Shown: in pieces, positions 34,209-42,503 of the stretch | How positions within the stretch are numbered: position 1 is the first letter of the stretch | Layout: each line of letters opens with the position of its first letter | Origin: Lachnospiraceae bacterium | Lineage (GTDB): Bacteria > Bacillota > Clostridia > Lachnospirales > Lachnospiraceae | Direction of reading: 5' to 3' | Length of the DNA stretch: 53,251 bases | Assembly: GCA_024687205.1 (NCBI GenBank) | Contig: JAILES010000087.1 | Coordinates: 1 to 53,251 of the forward strand | Notes under the pieces: model-generated | Databases searched by the model: none | What the model was told of the DNA's origin: nothing | Seen by the model: only the letters and a program-made list of their open reading frames with translations | Made by a program: the position numbers and the translations under genes

Positions 34209-35428
34209 GATCGTCTCCTTATTATATCTCCTACCTCAGGAGCTGCATCGGCTTCAACCCATATCTTTTCTTCCGGGTGAGGACAGGAACTCACATACTC
34301 TCCATCACCGTTCTTCATTGAAAGGACTATAGTCGGTATATCTTCTCCGTTCGGTTTCATTATCTCTATCTCTTCGGCTACGGAAAACTTATTCTTCTGG
34401 GTGATCAGCGCATAGCCGTCCATCACCTCTTCCACCCTGCCCAGATACACCGAGCCGTGTACATAGGTATTGTTTCCGTATATCTGCGAGTTCTCATCGG
34501 GATGTCCGAAATAGAATCCCGTGCAGTATTCCCTGTAAGTACAGCTCTGTATCTCTTCCTTAAGCCAGTCCATATGCTCACGGTAACACTCTTCCGATTC
34601 CGCATACCAGTCGATGGCTTTTCTGTAAGTCCGGGCAACAGTCGCCACATAAAGCGCCGTCTTCATGCGGCCTTCGACCTTAAAGCTGTCTATTCCCGCC
34701 TTCACCAGCTCGGGTATATGCTCTATCATACACAGGTCTTTTGAATTAAAGATGTAAGTTCCTCTTTCATTCTCATCCACCGGCATGTATTTTCCGGGTC
34801 TTGTTTCTTCCTCCAGCGCATACTTCCATCTGCAGGGATGGGTACACTCTCCGTGATTCGCATCGCGTCCCGTAAGATAGGCCGATAACAGGCATCTTCC
34901 GGAATAGGATATGCACATGGCTCCGTGGATGAAGCTCTCTATTTCCAGGGATTCCGGAGTATTATCCCTTATTTCCTTTATCTCGGCAAGCGACAGTTCC
35001 CTTGCCATCACCACTCTTTTTGCCCCCTGTGCATGCCAGAAATTACAGGTTTTATAGTTGGTATTGTTGGCCTGGGTCGATACATGTATCTCGATCTCCG
35101 GACATATCTCTCTTGCAGTCATGAACATTCCGGGATCCGAGATTATCAGCGCGTCAGGCTTTAATTCCTTCAGCGTTTTAAAGTAGGCTTCTGCCTCGGC
35201 TATGTCATTATTATGTGCGAAGATATTAGCGGTGACATGCACCTTCACTCCGCGCTGATGCGCATACTCTATGGCTTTGGCCATATCATCGTATGAAAAG
35301 TTTTTCGCTTTTGCCCTGAGGCTGTATTCCTCTCCGCCGATGTATACGGCATCCGCGCCGTAGTCCACGGCCACCCTGAAAACATCAAGGCTGCCTGCAG
35401 GTATTAGCAGTTCGGGTTTCTTCATCAT
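34205..35428 (-). CDS. U32-family peptidase (RlhA/TrhP-like)
   Basis: 407 residues. The U32 signature is present: [19 protein letters not shown], with further cysteines in HPCRWKY. Bacterial U32 proteins of this type (RlhA, TrhP/YrrN/YrrO) are now linked to prephenate-dependent hydroxylation of rRNA or tRNA bases, with the cysteines thought to hold an iron-sulfur cluster; protease activity is documented only for some. The adjacent O-methyltransferase gene (4-nt overlap) mirrors the Bacillus yrrM-yrrN-yrrO order, in which YrrM (TrmR) methylates the hydroxyuridine made by YrrN/YrrO. Here a single U32 gene is present. The tRNA-hydroxylation role is therefore likely, but inferred. Confidence 0.92.
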   Translation of the reverse strand: MMKKPELLIPAGSLDVFRVAVDYGADAVYIGGEEYSLRAKAKNFSYDDMAKAIEYAHQRGVKVHVTANIFAHNNDIAEAEAYFKTLKELKPDALIISDPGMFMTAREICPEIEIHVSTQANNTNYKTCNFWHAQGAKRVVMARELSLAEIKEIRDNTPESLEIESFIHGAMCISYSGRCLLSAYLTGRDANHGECTHPCRWKYALEEETRPGKYMPVDENERGTYIFNSKDLCMIEHIPELVKAGIDSFKVEGRMKTALYVATVARTYRKAIDWYAESEECYREHMDWLKEEIQSCTYREYCTGFYFGHPDENSQIYGNNTYVHGSVYLGRVEEVMDGYALITQKNKFSVAEEIEIMKPNGEDIPTIVLSMKNGDGEYVSSCPHPEEKIWVEADAAPEVGDIIRRRS

Positions 35429-36069
35429 CTTTCCTTTTTTATCGATACGCTGATCCCGTCTCCGTCTTCAAGAAAAAGCGTCTCCAGCTCTTCATTGTGT
35501 GCGAGTTCATAAAGGTATTCCCTCATCCTCGCATGTATGGTGCGGTCACGTCTTCTCACCGCATAGCGGCTTCGCAGTGCATCTCCGTCCTGCAGTATGT
35601 TATCACTCACCAGCATTCCTCCGGGAGATAAGAGTCTCATTATATCCGGCAGGAAATTCAGATACTGGCCCTTTGCCGCATCCATGAAGATAAAGGGATA
35701 AGGTCCGTCGAGTTTCTTAAGTATGTCGGACGCATCGCCCTCCAGCAGCTCTATGGATTCCGCCGCGCCGTATTTTTCAAAGTTTTCCCTGGCCTTGGGA
35801 ATGCGCTTCTCGTATTTTTCTATCGTGGTTATCTGCGCGCTCCGTCCCGAGGCTTCCCACATGGTCAGTGCCGAATATCCGGTACCGCTGCCTATCTCAA
35901 GGATCCTGTCGGGTTTTCGCGTTCTTATAAAAAAACGAAGAAGTGCCCCGGCACTGCTCCTTATTATCGGCACGTCGCTGGCACGTGCTTCATCCCTGAT
36001 ATCCAATAGTTCTTCAGGGATATCTTCGTATATTCCTTCGAAATATATCGCTGCCGAATCCTTCGTCAC
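35425..36069 (-). CDS. SAM-dependent O-methyltransferase (TrmR/YrrM-like)
   Basis: 214 residues, class I Rossmann methyltransferase of the catechol-O-methyltransferase-like family. Motifs: ILEIGSGTGYSALTM (SAM binding, about 56-70), GDASDIL, and FIFMDAAKGQY with the metal-binding aspartate; then MLVSDNILQDG. By position, directly before a U32 gene, it corresponds to Bacillus YrrM (TrmR), which makes 5-methoxyuridine at tRNA position 34. Its start overlaps the MltG-like gene by 4 nt and its end overlaps the U32 gene by 4 nt. Confidence 0.9.
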   Translation of the reverse strand: MTKDSAAIYFEGIYEDIPEELLDIRDEARASDVPIIRSSAGALLRFFIRTRKPDRILEIGSGTGYSALTMWEASGRSAQITTIEKYEKRIPKARENFEKYGAAESIELLEGDASDILKKLDGPYPFIFMDAAKGQYLNFLPDIMRLLSPGGMLVSDNILQDGDALRSRYAVRRRDRTIHARMREYLYELAHNEELETLFLEDGDGISVSIKKER

Positions 36070-36578
36070 TGCTCTCCACCGTCACCGGCATCTTCTTCAT
36101 CCCCGCCGCCTTCGGAAGCTTCGGACTCATCATCACCGGCATTATCCATCAGCAGGCCTTCGGAAGATTCTGTCGTACTCTCGATATAATACCCTTCATC
36201 CTCACTGCTTCCGTTATCGGCAGACATCAGTGCCATTATCTCTTCCGGAGTCATCGCCGTTGAAAGCTCGTATACTCCGGGCTGCAGTTTTTTGTGATAG
36301 GAAGAAAACATCTCCTGCAGGTAAAAAAGCGTCCCGCTGCGGATCAGTCCTTTATCTTCAAGTATCTTGCCTATCTCGGATACGGACTTGCCTTCCACTA
36401 TGGCAACACTCATGGTCAGCCCGGGTTCGGGGCTCATGGGTTTCTCGTCAAATATCCTGTATCCGTAATCATATGCATCAAGGGCAAATCTATAAACAAG
36501 CATCATGATCACAGCAAGTATCACAATGCCGAATACCGTCTTTACCACAAACCATGCAAATTTCTTGGTTCCTCTCAT
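36066..36578 (-). CDS. Short MltG-like membrane protein without the lyase domain
   Basis: 170 residues. A cytoplasmic N-terminus and one membrane helix (about 12-32) are followed by a LysM-like/MltG N-terminal module (about 55-115): MSVAIVEGKSVSEIGKILEDKGLIRSG, then LQPGVYELSTAMTPEEIMALM. The rest (about 118-170) is a very acidic, glycine- and serine-rich tail ending in DDESEASEGGGDEEDAGDGGEQ-like sequence. The MltG catalytic domain, with its ELTDRDW-type loop and glutamate, is missing completely; the full family is 330-380 residues. It sits where mltG (yrrL) is normally found, between ruvX/rnj and the yrrM-like gene, so it is the positional counterpart of mltG, but cannot be an active transglycosylase on its own. 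Confidence 0.82.
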   Translation of the reverse strand: MRGTKKFAWFVVKTVFGIVILAVIMMLVYRFALDAYDYGYRIFDEKPMSPEPGLTMSVAIVEGKSVSEIGKILEDKGLIRSGTLFYLQEMFSSYHKKLQPGVYELSTAMTPEEIMALMSADNGSSEDEGYYIESTTESSEGLLMDNAGDDESEASEGGGDEEDAGDGGEQ

Positions 36579-36581
36579 AAC

Positions 36582-36920
36582 TTATTCGAAGTTGATCCCT
36601 TCAACTACTCCTTCACTTATCGCCTGCAGCATCCTGCAAAGAGCCAGTTCTGCGTTCAGGAAAGCCCTGACTCTCGGCTCCTCGGAAAGCTCCATGTTAT
36701 CGTTATAGAATTTATCTATCCTGTCATGCAGTGTTCCGTCATCCACGGAATTCTGCAGCTTGAAATTTTCCTCGCGGTATTTATTCACGCGTTCCATCAG
36801 CTCGGGATCACTCTTCAGCGTGACCCTTGCCCTGTCATAATTAATGTACGTCTTTGAATGCTTGACTGCTTCTATCAGTTGGAAGATTTCGTTATCTACC
36901 TCTGTCATAAGCCACCTCAA
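36582..36920 (-). CDS. YlbF/YmcA-family regulatory protein
   Basis: 112 residues, all-helical, with IFQLIEAVKHSKTYINYDRARVTLK near the start and VNKYREENFKLQN in the middle, the usual DUF964 (YlbF, YmcA) pattern. In Bacillus, YlbF forms the Y-complex with YmcA and YaaT that tunes RNase Y activity and some differentiation decisions. This is one of possibly several paralogues in the genome, so I give no gene symbol. It is coupled to RNase J by a 4-nt overlap. Confidence 0.88.
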   Translation of the reverse strand: MRWLMTEVDNEIFQLIEAVKHSKTYINYDRARVTLKSDPELMERVNKYREENFKLQNSVDDGTLHDRIDKFYNDNMELSEEPRVRAFLNAELALCRMLQAISEGVVEGINFE

Positions 36921-38593
36921 TCAATATCAAGTATCACCGGCAATATCATCGGTCTCCTCTTTGTACGTTTCCAGACAAACTCGCTGACCGCATCCTTTAT
37001 GCTGTTCTTGAGCTTGTTCCTGCCTCCGCCGTCATTTTCAAAATGCTCGCAGATCGTATCGTCTATAAGCATATGTATGTCTTCAAGCAGCTCGTCCGAT
37101 TCCTTTACATATACGAAGCCCCTGGTCACTATCTCCGGTCCGGACACTATCCTGTTCTCCGCATCCATTGCCATGACCAGAAGTATTATGCCGTCCTCCG
37201 AAAGTCTCTGTCTGTCACGGAGCACCACATTACCCACATCTCCGACTCCGAGACCGTCCACAAAGACGAAGCCGCAGGGAACGCGTCCTTCCTTGTTAGC
37301 CACGCCGTTCTTGAAGTTCAGCACATCTCCGCTTTCCAGCAGTATGATGTTCTCTTTGCTCACGCCCATCTGTTCGGCAATCTTTGCATTTGCTTTCAGA
37401 TGCTTGTACTCGCCATGGACGGGCACCGCGTATTTCGGTCTTGTCAGCGCATATATCAGCTTGATCTCTTCCTGGCAGGCATGTCCCGATACGTGCGTAT
37501 CCTGGAATATTACGTCTGCCCCTCTCATGAAGATCTCGTTTATTATCTTTGTTATCGCTTTTTCATTTCCCGGTATCGGATGTGAGGAAAAGATTATCGC
37601 ATCCTTCGGACCTATGATTATCTTCTTATGTGTGCCACCCGCCATTCTCGATAAGGCGGCAAGTCTTTCACCCTGGCTTCCGGTAGTGATGATAACGGTC
37701 TTTTCATCGGGATAGTTCTTAAGTACATCCAGATCCACCAGCGTGTCTTCCGGAACATTCAGCCGCTCCAGTTCTATGGCGGTATTGATGATGTTCACCA
37801 TGCTGCGGCCTTCTATCGCACACTTTCTTCCGTACTTCTGAGCCGCGTTGATTATCTGCTGCACCCTGTCGACGTTGGAAGCAAAGGTAGCCACGATGAT
37901 GCGCTTGTTCTTATGTTCTTCAAAGATCGAAGACAGGGTCTTTCCCACGGTTGATTCCGAAGGAGTAAAGCCCGTCCTCTCCGCATTAGTCGAATCGCAG
38001 AGCAGTGCCAGCACGCCTTTTTTACCCAGCTCGCCGAAGCGCTGCAGATCTATGGCATCACCGAATATCGGTGTGTAATCAACTTTGAAATCACCCGTGT
38101 GCACTATGATGCCCTGGGGTGTATAAATGGCAAGCGCCGCTGCATCCACTATGCTATGGTTCGTTCTGATGAACTCCACATGGAAATCACCGAGGGTGAT
38201 GGTCTGTGAGAAACTGACCACCTTGGTAGTCACGCTGTCCAGCAGTCCGTGTTCCTCCAGCTTATGCTCGATTATCCCTATCGTAAGCTTCGTGGCGTAT
38301 ATCGGCACATTAACTTTCTTCAATATATAAGGCAGGGCTCCGATATGATCCTCATGTCCGTGGGTTATCACAAAACCCTTGACCCTGTCTATGTTTTCCT
38401 CCAGGTAGGTCACATCCGGTATCACCAGATCGACTCCCAGCATGTCGTCTTCGGGGAAGCCCATGCCGCAGTCCACTACCATTATGCTGTCACCGTACTC
38501 GAATGCGGTGATGTTCATACCTATCTGTTCAAGCCCGCCAAGCGGTATCATCTTCAATACGGGCTTTTCTTCCATATTATCGTTTTTCTTCAT
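36917..38593 (-). CDS. rnj: Ribonuclease J
   Basis: 558 residues. Metallo-beta-lactamase/beta-CASP RNase with 5'-3' exo- and endonuclease activity. The zinc motif is THGHEDHIGALPYI (about 73-86), then HTGDFKVDYTP, CDSTNAERTG, the beta-CASP part with ATFASNVDRV, TTGSQGE, and SSHPIPGNE, and the C-terminal domain with VHGEYKHLKAN. It is followed by the YlbF-like gene and preceded by the DUF1292 gene (7-nt gap). RNase J next to the RuvX-DUF1292 set is a common Clostridia layout. Confidence 0.96.
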   Translation of the reverse strand: MKKNDNMEEKPVLKMIPLGGLEQIGMNITAFEYGDSIMVVDCGMGFPEDDMLGVDLVIPDVTYLEENIDRVKGFVITHGHEDHIGALPYILKKVNVPIYATKLTIGIIEHKLEEHGLLDSVTTKVVSFSQTITLGDFHVEFIRTNHSIVDAAALAIYTPQGIIVHTGDFKVDYTPIFGDAIDLQRFGELGKKGVLALLCDSTNAERTGFTPSESTVGKTLSSIFEEHKNKRIIVATFASNVDRVQQIINAAQKYGRKCAIEGRSMVNIINTAIELERLNVPEDTLVDLDVLKNYPDEKTVIITTGSQGERLAALSRMAGGTHKKIIIGPKDAIIFSSHPIPGNEKAITKIINEIFMRGADVIFQDTHVSGHACQEEIKLIYALTRPKYAVPVHGEYKHLKANAKIAEQMGVSKENIILLESGDVLNFKNGVANKEGRVPCGFVFVDGLGVGDVGNVVLRDRQRLSEDGIILLVMAMDAENRIVSGPEIVTRGFVYVKESDELLEDIHMLIDDTICEHFENDGGGRNKLKNSIKDAVSEFVWKRTKRRPMILPVILDID

Positions 38594-38600
38594 AACCCCT

Positions 38601-38858
38601 CTAAACTATATCAGTATCATCCAGCAGACTTGCAAAGATATCTCCTATCGCTTTCAGTTCCGACTCATCTTCAACAAAAACAAGTGCGGCGTCTTCCTCT
38701 TCTGCCTTGGAATCATCACGCAGTATATAAGCATCGGAATCTCCCTCAGCATCTTCCGTCGCCAGATAATAATTCTTTCCTCCGACGACTGTCTGCTCAA
38801 GTATGTAAAATTCCACAGCTCCTGTTTCGGTTTCGATCTTTATCTTATCCACGTTCAC
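38601..38858 (-). CDS. DUF1292 family protein (YrzB-like)
   Basis: 85 residues, very acidic (long runs of D and E). The family mark is a beta-rich half: [32 protein letters not shown], a short barrel-like domain, followed by [21 protein letters not shown] and an acidic tail. Function is not known in any organism to my knowledge; its constant pairing with ruvX and ireB is the main clue. It overlaps ruvX by 4 nt. Confidence 0.93.
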   Translation of the reverse strand: MNVDKIKIETETGAVEFYILEQTVVGGKNYYLATEDAEGDSDAYILRDDSKAEEEDAALVFVEDESELKAIGDIFASLLDDTDIV

Positions 38859-39292
38859 CCCCCTAATGAATCCAAATATCCCTGTAATATAAACACAGCA
38901 GCGATCTCATCCACCAGCTCCTTTCGCTTGGCGCCTTTGATCCCCGCTTCATCCATATACCTGTCCGCTGCGACGGTAGTCAGCCTCTCATCCCAAAGGA
39001 TCACATCCAGACCGGTTCTCCGTTCAAGCATTTCCTTAAATTCCTTTGTGCGCTCCGCGCGCTCTCCTTCGGTGCCGTTCAGATATTTCGGATATCCCAG
39101 CACTATGGTTTCCACATCATATTCCTGTATCAGTTCTTCTATCCTGGCACAGGTCTGTCTTAAATGGCTCGGCCTTTCTCTTCTTATTATCTCTTTTCCC
39201 TGCGCAGTCATCCTGAGCAGGTCGCTGATCGCAACGCCCACCGTCTTACTGCCGTAATCCAGCCCCATTATCCTTTTGCCGATATCACTCAT
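38855..39292 (-). CDS. ruvX: Putative pre-16S rRNA nuclease / Holliday junction resolvase RuvX (YqgF)
   Basis: 145 residues. RNase H-like fold with the catalytic aspartate in [13 protein letters not shown] (about 9-21), then [17 protein letters not shown] and [13 protein letters not shown], where the second and third acidic residues lie. In Bacillus and E. coli the family matures the 16S rRNA 5' end; resolvase activity is reported for some members. It overlaps ireB by 8 nt upstream and the DUF1292 gene by 4 nt downstream. Confidence 0.95.
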   Translation of the reverse strand: MSDIGKRIMGLDYGSKTVGVAISDLLRMTAQGKEIIRRERPSHLRQTCARIEELIQEYDVETIVLGYPKYLNGTEGERAERTKEFKEMLERRTGLDVILWDERLTTVAADRYMDEAGIKGAKRKELVDEIAAVFILQGYLDSLGG

Positions 39293-39575
39293 CCTCGTCC
39301 TCTTCCATTGCCCAGCCGTTGTTCTTTATATATTCGGTGAGGAGCTCTTCCACCAGCTCGTCCCTCTCGGCCTTCATGATGATGCTCCTGGCATTCTTAT
39401 GACTGGTGATGTAGGTGGGATCGCCGGACATGATATATCCCACTATCTGGTTCACAGGATTATAGCCTTTTTCGCTCAGCGCATCGAATACTTCCTCAAG
39501 TATCATCTTTACGCTGTCAACCTGCTCCATCTCCACCTTAAAAAATTGAGTCCTGCTGATATTATTATCACCCAT
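39285..39575 (-). CDS. IreB family regulatory phosphoprotein
   Basis: 96 residues, family DUF965: [55 protein letters not shown] is the conserved block. In Enterococcus, IreB is a substrate of the Ser/Thr kinase IreK at N-terminal threonines and affects cephalosporin tolerance; here the N-terminus has S7 and T9 (NISRTQF). It is the first gene of the long run that ends at the HAD gene and has its own consensus promoter. An acidic tail (EEDEDE) is present. Confidence 0.93.
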   Translation of the reverse strand: MGDNNISRTQFFKVEMEQVDSVKMILEEVFDALSEKGYNPVNQIVGYIMSGDPTYITSHKNARSIIMKAERDELVEELLTEYIKNNGWAMEEDEDE

Positions 39576-39609
39576 AATTATTTCCTTTCATTCCCCATAA
39601 TCGTTCAAT

Positions 39610-39638
39610 ATTATACAATATTATGTAAATTATATCAA
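39610..39638 (-). promoter_or_regulatory. Sigma-A promoter of the ireB-to-HAD operon
   Basis: Minus strand TTGATA (39633-39638), 17-nt spacer, TATAAT (39610-39615). The -35 overlaps the end of mtaB. GAAAGGAAAT precedes the ireB ATG. Confidence 0.78.
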
Positions 39639-40961
39639 CACCCCGCGGATATGTTCTCCTAAGGCCGCATCACCAAGTTTCACCTTCAGTATCTTCCCGC
39701 AGGCTTCTTCCCCGGTCTCTGCTGCCACATGTATATACTCAGGCGTATGTCCGCAGATGTATTCCTTTCCGTCAATGAGCCTGCTCTCCTCAAAGAGCAC
39801 TTCCCTGATCAGTCCCTGATGCCTCTTCACATACTCTTCGCTCATCTTTCTTCCGAGGGCTATCAGCTTCTCGCTCCTTGCACTCTTTTCCCTGTCGGTA
39901 AGCTGCCCCGGCAGCTTTGCCGCCACCGTGCCTTCCCTTCTGGAATACTTGAAGACATGCATCTCATAGAAACCGATCTGCCTTGCAAAAGCATAGGTTT
40001 CCTCAAATTCTTCCTCTGTCTCTCCGGGAAAACCTGCTATGATATCCGTCGTTATGGCCGGATCGTCGAATACCTTCCTCAGCAGTTCCGCTTTTTCTGC
40101 ATATTCCCTTGTATCATAATGCCTGTTCATCCTCTTAAGCACTGTATCCGATCCGCTCTGCAGAGACAGATGAAAATGAGGACAGAGCTTTTCCACACTC
40201 TTAAGCCCCTTTACGAACTCTTCGGTAAAGAGCCTCGGTTCCAGTGAGCTAAGACGTATGCGTCTTACGCCTTCCGTATCATTCAGCATTTTCAATAGTT
40301 CCACCAGCTCTTCTTTGCCGTAGGTGCTGACATTGATGCCGGTCAATACAAATTCGCTGATGCTTTTTGCTGCAAGTCCCGCCACTTCCTTCCGGATATC
40401 CTCCGCATCCCTGCATCTTACCCTTCCTCGCGCAAAAGGGATTATGCAATAAGAACAGAACTGGTTACAGCCGTCCTGTATCTTTATATAAGCCCTGGTC
40501 CTGGAGGAAAGCTCACGCAGCTGCATATTCTCGTAGGGACAGTCCTTCATGTCTCCCACTGTATCACCTCCGGGCATCTTATCGCTATGTCCGGCTTCTC
40601 TCTCATCAAGATACCTCTCAAGTATCTCGGCTATCCTGAATTTGTTGTTATTGCCTATGCACAGATCTATCCCTTCATCCTTCAGTGCTTCTTCAAGTCC
40701 GGTCTGCACATAACAGCCCACAGCCACCACCACAGCATCGGGATTCTCGGTCTTCGCCTTATGCAGCATCTGCCTGCTCTTGCGGTCCGCAATGTTTGTG
40801 ACCGTGCAGGTATTGATAATACAAACATCCGCCTTATCTCCGAAGGGCACGATCTCATATCCTCTTTCACGCAGGATCTGCTCCATCACGTCCATCTCAT
40901 AGGCATTGACCTTGCAGCCCAGATTGTGTAATGATGCGGTTTTCCTTATCACTGAATCCAT
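39630..40961 (-). CDS. mtaB: tRNA (N6-threonylcarbamoyladenosine-37-C2)-methylthiotransferase MtaB
   Basis: 443 residues. Radical-SAM methylthiotransferase. N-terminal UPF0004 domain (about 8-130) with LGCKVNAYE and CTVTNIADRKSRQ cysteines; radical-SAM core with DGCNQFCSYCIIPFARGRVR (CxxxCxxC), TGINVSTYG, and SLQSGSDTVLKRMNR; C-terminal TRAM domain (about 375-443). The LGCKVNAYE motif and RH.LKRMNR type point to MtaB (which makes ms2t6A) and not MiaB. No gene of the same pathway is adjacent; divergent with the HPr-like gene across 62 nt. Confidence 0.94.
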   Translation of the reverse strand: MDSVIRKTASLHNLGCKVNAYEMDVMEQILRERGYEIVPFGDKADVCIINTCTVTNIADRKSRQMLHKAKTENPDAVVVAVGCYVQTGLEEALKDEGIDLCIGNNNKFRIAEILERYLDEREAGHSDKMPGGDTVGDMKDCPYENMQLRELSSRTRAYIKIQDGCNQFCSYCIIPFARGRVRCRDAEDIRKEVAGLAAKSISEFVLTGINVSTYGKEELVELLKMLNDTEGVRRIRLSSLEPRLFTEEFVKGLKSVEKLCPHFHLSLQSGSDTVLKRMNRHYDTREYAEKAELLRKVFDDPAITTDIIAGFPGETEEEFEETYAFARQIGFYEMHVFKYSRREGTVAAKLPGQLTDREKSARSEKLIALGRKMSEEYVKRHQGLIREVLFEESRLIDGKEYICGHTPEYIHVAAETGEEACGKILKVKLGDAALGEHIRGVLI

Positions 40962-40968
40962 GGTACTC

Positions 40969-40997
40969 TTGACTAATTTCCTCTCATGTTTTAAGAT
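40969..40997 (+). promoter_or_regulatory. Promoter of the HPr-like gene
   Basis: Plus strand TTGACT (40969-40974), 17-nt spacer, TAAGAT (40992-40997). It lies between the start of mtaB and the HPr-like gene. Confidence 0.6.
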
Positions 40998-41023
40998 ATA
41001 CGGGAGAAGGGAGGTGCTTGATA

Positions 41024-41263
41024 ATGAAGTCCGTACAGATATTGATCGATTCCATAGACAAAGTTAAAGCATTTGTCAACGAGATAGCTAAGTTTGATTG
41101 CGACTTTGATCTCATTTCAGGCAGATATGTCATAGATGCAAAATCAATCATGGGCATTTTCAGTCTGGATATTTCCAAGCCTATCGAGCTTGATATACAC
41201 GCAACTGACGAGGCTGATGCAGCTGATATATTAAACTCCATCAAGCCTTACATAGTAGATTGA
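41024..41263 (+). CDS. HPr-like protein lacking the phosphorylatable histidine
   Basis: 79 residues from the ATG at 41024; an in-frame TTG at 41018 is too near to GGGAGGTG (41009-41016) to be the start. It is the only plus-strand gene in the window. The HPr fold is visible in the C-terminal half: YVIDAKSIMGIFSLDISKPIELDIHATDEADAADIL, with AKS at the place of HPr Ser46 and the family hydrophobic pattern. The N-terminal GxHARPA box is replaced by DSIDKVKAFV, so there is no His15. It cannot relay phosphate to PTS enzymes. Similar degenerate HPr proteins are widely annotated in Clostridia; a regulatory or structural role is possible but not shown. It ends at a good terminator. Confidence 0.85.
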   Translation: MKSVQILIDSIDKVKAFVNEIAKFDCDFDLISGRYVIDAKSIMGIFSLDISKPIELDIHATDEADAADILNSIKPYIVD

Positions 41264-41278
41264 TCTGCTGATATTTAC

Positions 41279-41304
41279 AACCTCCCCTATGGGGAGGTTT
41301 TTTT
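41279..41304 (+). terminator. Terminator between the HPr-like gene and thiI
   Basis: Plus strand AACCTCCCC-TAT-GGGGAGGTT (41279-41299), then T7. On the minus strand the same hairpin is followed by TGTAAAT, so it is strong for the plus gene and weak for thiI. Confidence 0.9.
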
Positions 41305-41314
41305 ATGCCTTCAC

Positions 41315-42493
41315 TCAATCTATTTTTATTATTTCTCTCTCCGTGACGGCTTTTTCCACCATCCCGTCTATCAGTTCCTTAAGATTTTCTTCATGCCTGC
41401 GTATTATCTTTGCACTCGGTTTTGTGACAGGGTGCTTGGCAACCCATATCGTACAGCAGTCTTCAAAGGGAAGTATCGAAGTGTCGAAAGCCTCGATATC
41501 CTTGGATATCTTTATGATATCCTCTTTGTCAAAAGCTATAAGAGGCCTGAATACCGGCATCGTGCACACTTCATTGGTAACTGCAAGACTCTGTATGGTC
41601 TGAGATGCCACCTGCCCGATGGACTCGCCGGTGACCAGTGCCATGCACTCGGTCTCTTCCGCGATCCTCTCGGCAATACGCATCATATATCGACGCATGA
41701 TTATCGTCAGTTCGTCATGCGGACATTTTTCGTAAATGTATTTCTGTATCTCGGTAAAGTTGACCACATGCAGCCATATCTCCCCGGCATAGCGTGATAC
41801 TATTTCAGCCAGATCCGCCACTTTCTGCTTTGCCCTCTCACTGGTATAAGGAGGAGCATGGAAATAAACGGCGTTCAACAGTACACCTCTTTTGGCTATC
41901 ATATATCCGGCAACCGGTGAATCAATACCGCCGGAAAGCAGCAGCATCGCCTTGCCTCCGGTACCCGTAGGCATTCCGCCTGCACCTGCTATGCTCTCGG
42001 AATAAACATATATCTTCTCGCGTATCTCAATATTTACAAATATATCCGGCTCGTGTACATCCACGGTAAAGCCCGGAACTTTATCCAGTATCTCTTCTCC
42101 CATGGCAGCATTGATATCCATGGAGCACATGGGATAGTTCTTTCTCGCACGTCTCGCGTGTACCTTAAAGCTCTTCTCCTCGCCCCTGTAGGTATCTTTT
42201 AAGTATCCGACCACTTCTTCCTTAAGCCTGTCGAAACCTTCATCCTCCAGTACCAGTGCGGGACAGATGGCGGTTATGCCGAATACCTTCTTAAGCGCGG
42301 TCATCGTGCCTTCGCTATCATACTCTCCTTCGCACTCAACATGTACTCTGCCCTGAGTCTTATATACATGAAAAGAACCTTCTACCTTTTTCAGACTGCG
42401 CCTTATCTGCTTTACCAGCGCATCTTCGAAGATCGGACGGTTCTTTCCTTTGATCGCTATCTCCGCGTACTTGATCAGATATGCCTTAATCAT
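41315..42493 (-). CDS. thiI: tRNA 4-thiouridine synthase ThiI
   Basis: 392 residues. Makes s4U8 in tRNA and, in some bacteria, supplies thiazole sulfur. N-terminal NFLD and THUMP domains (about 1-165), then the ATP-pyrophosphatase domain with SGGIDSPVAGYM (PP-loop) and the cysteine in FEDCCTIW (about 345). No C-terminal rhodanese domain, as in other Gram-positive ThiI. Its sulfur donor is probably the cysteine desulfurase at 45430-46656, whose gene is usually adjacent in Clostridia but here is separated by two signalling genes. It follows the LytTR gene by 10 nt. Confidence 0.95.
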   Translation of the reverse strand: MIKAYLIKYAEIAIKGKNRPIFEDALVKQIRRSLKKVEGSFHVYKTQGRVHVECEGEYDSEGTMTALKKVFGITAICPALVLEDEGFDRLKEEVVGYLKDTYRGEEKSFKVHARRARKNYPMCSMDINAAMGEEILDKVPGFTVDVHEPDIFVNIEIREKIYVYSESIAGAGGMPTGTGGKAMLLLSGGIDSPVAGYMIAKRGVLLNAVYFHAPPYTSERAKQKVADLAEIVSRYAGEIWLHVVNFTEIQKYIYEKCPHDELTIIMRRYMMRIAERIAEETECMALVTGESIGQVASQTIQSLAVTNEVCTMPVFRPLIAFDKEDIIKISKDIEAFDTSILPFEDCCTIWVAKHPVTKPSAKIIRRHEENLKELIDGMVEKAVTEREIIKID

Positions 42494-42503
42494 TTTTATT
42501 TCC

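Noticed and set aside
34205..35428. Secreted collagenase from the U32 family
   Set aside because: No signal peptide, and the neighbouring methyltransferase matches the tRNA-modification branch of the family.
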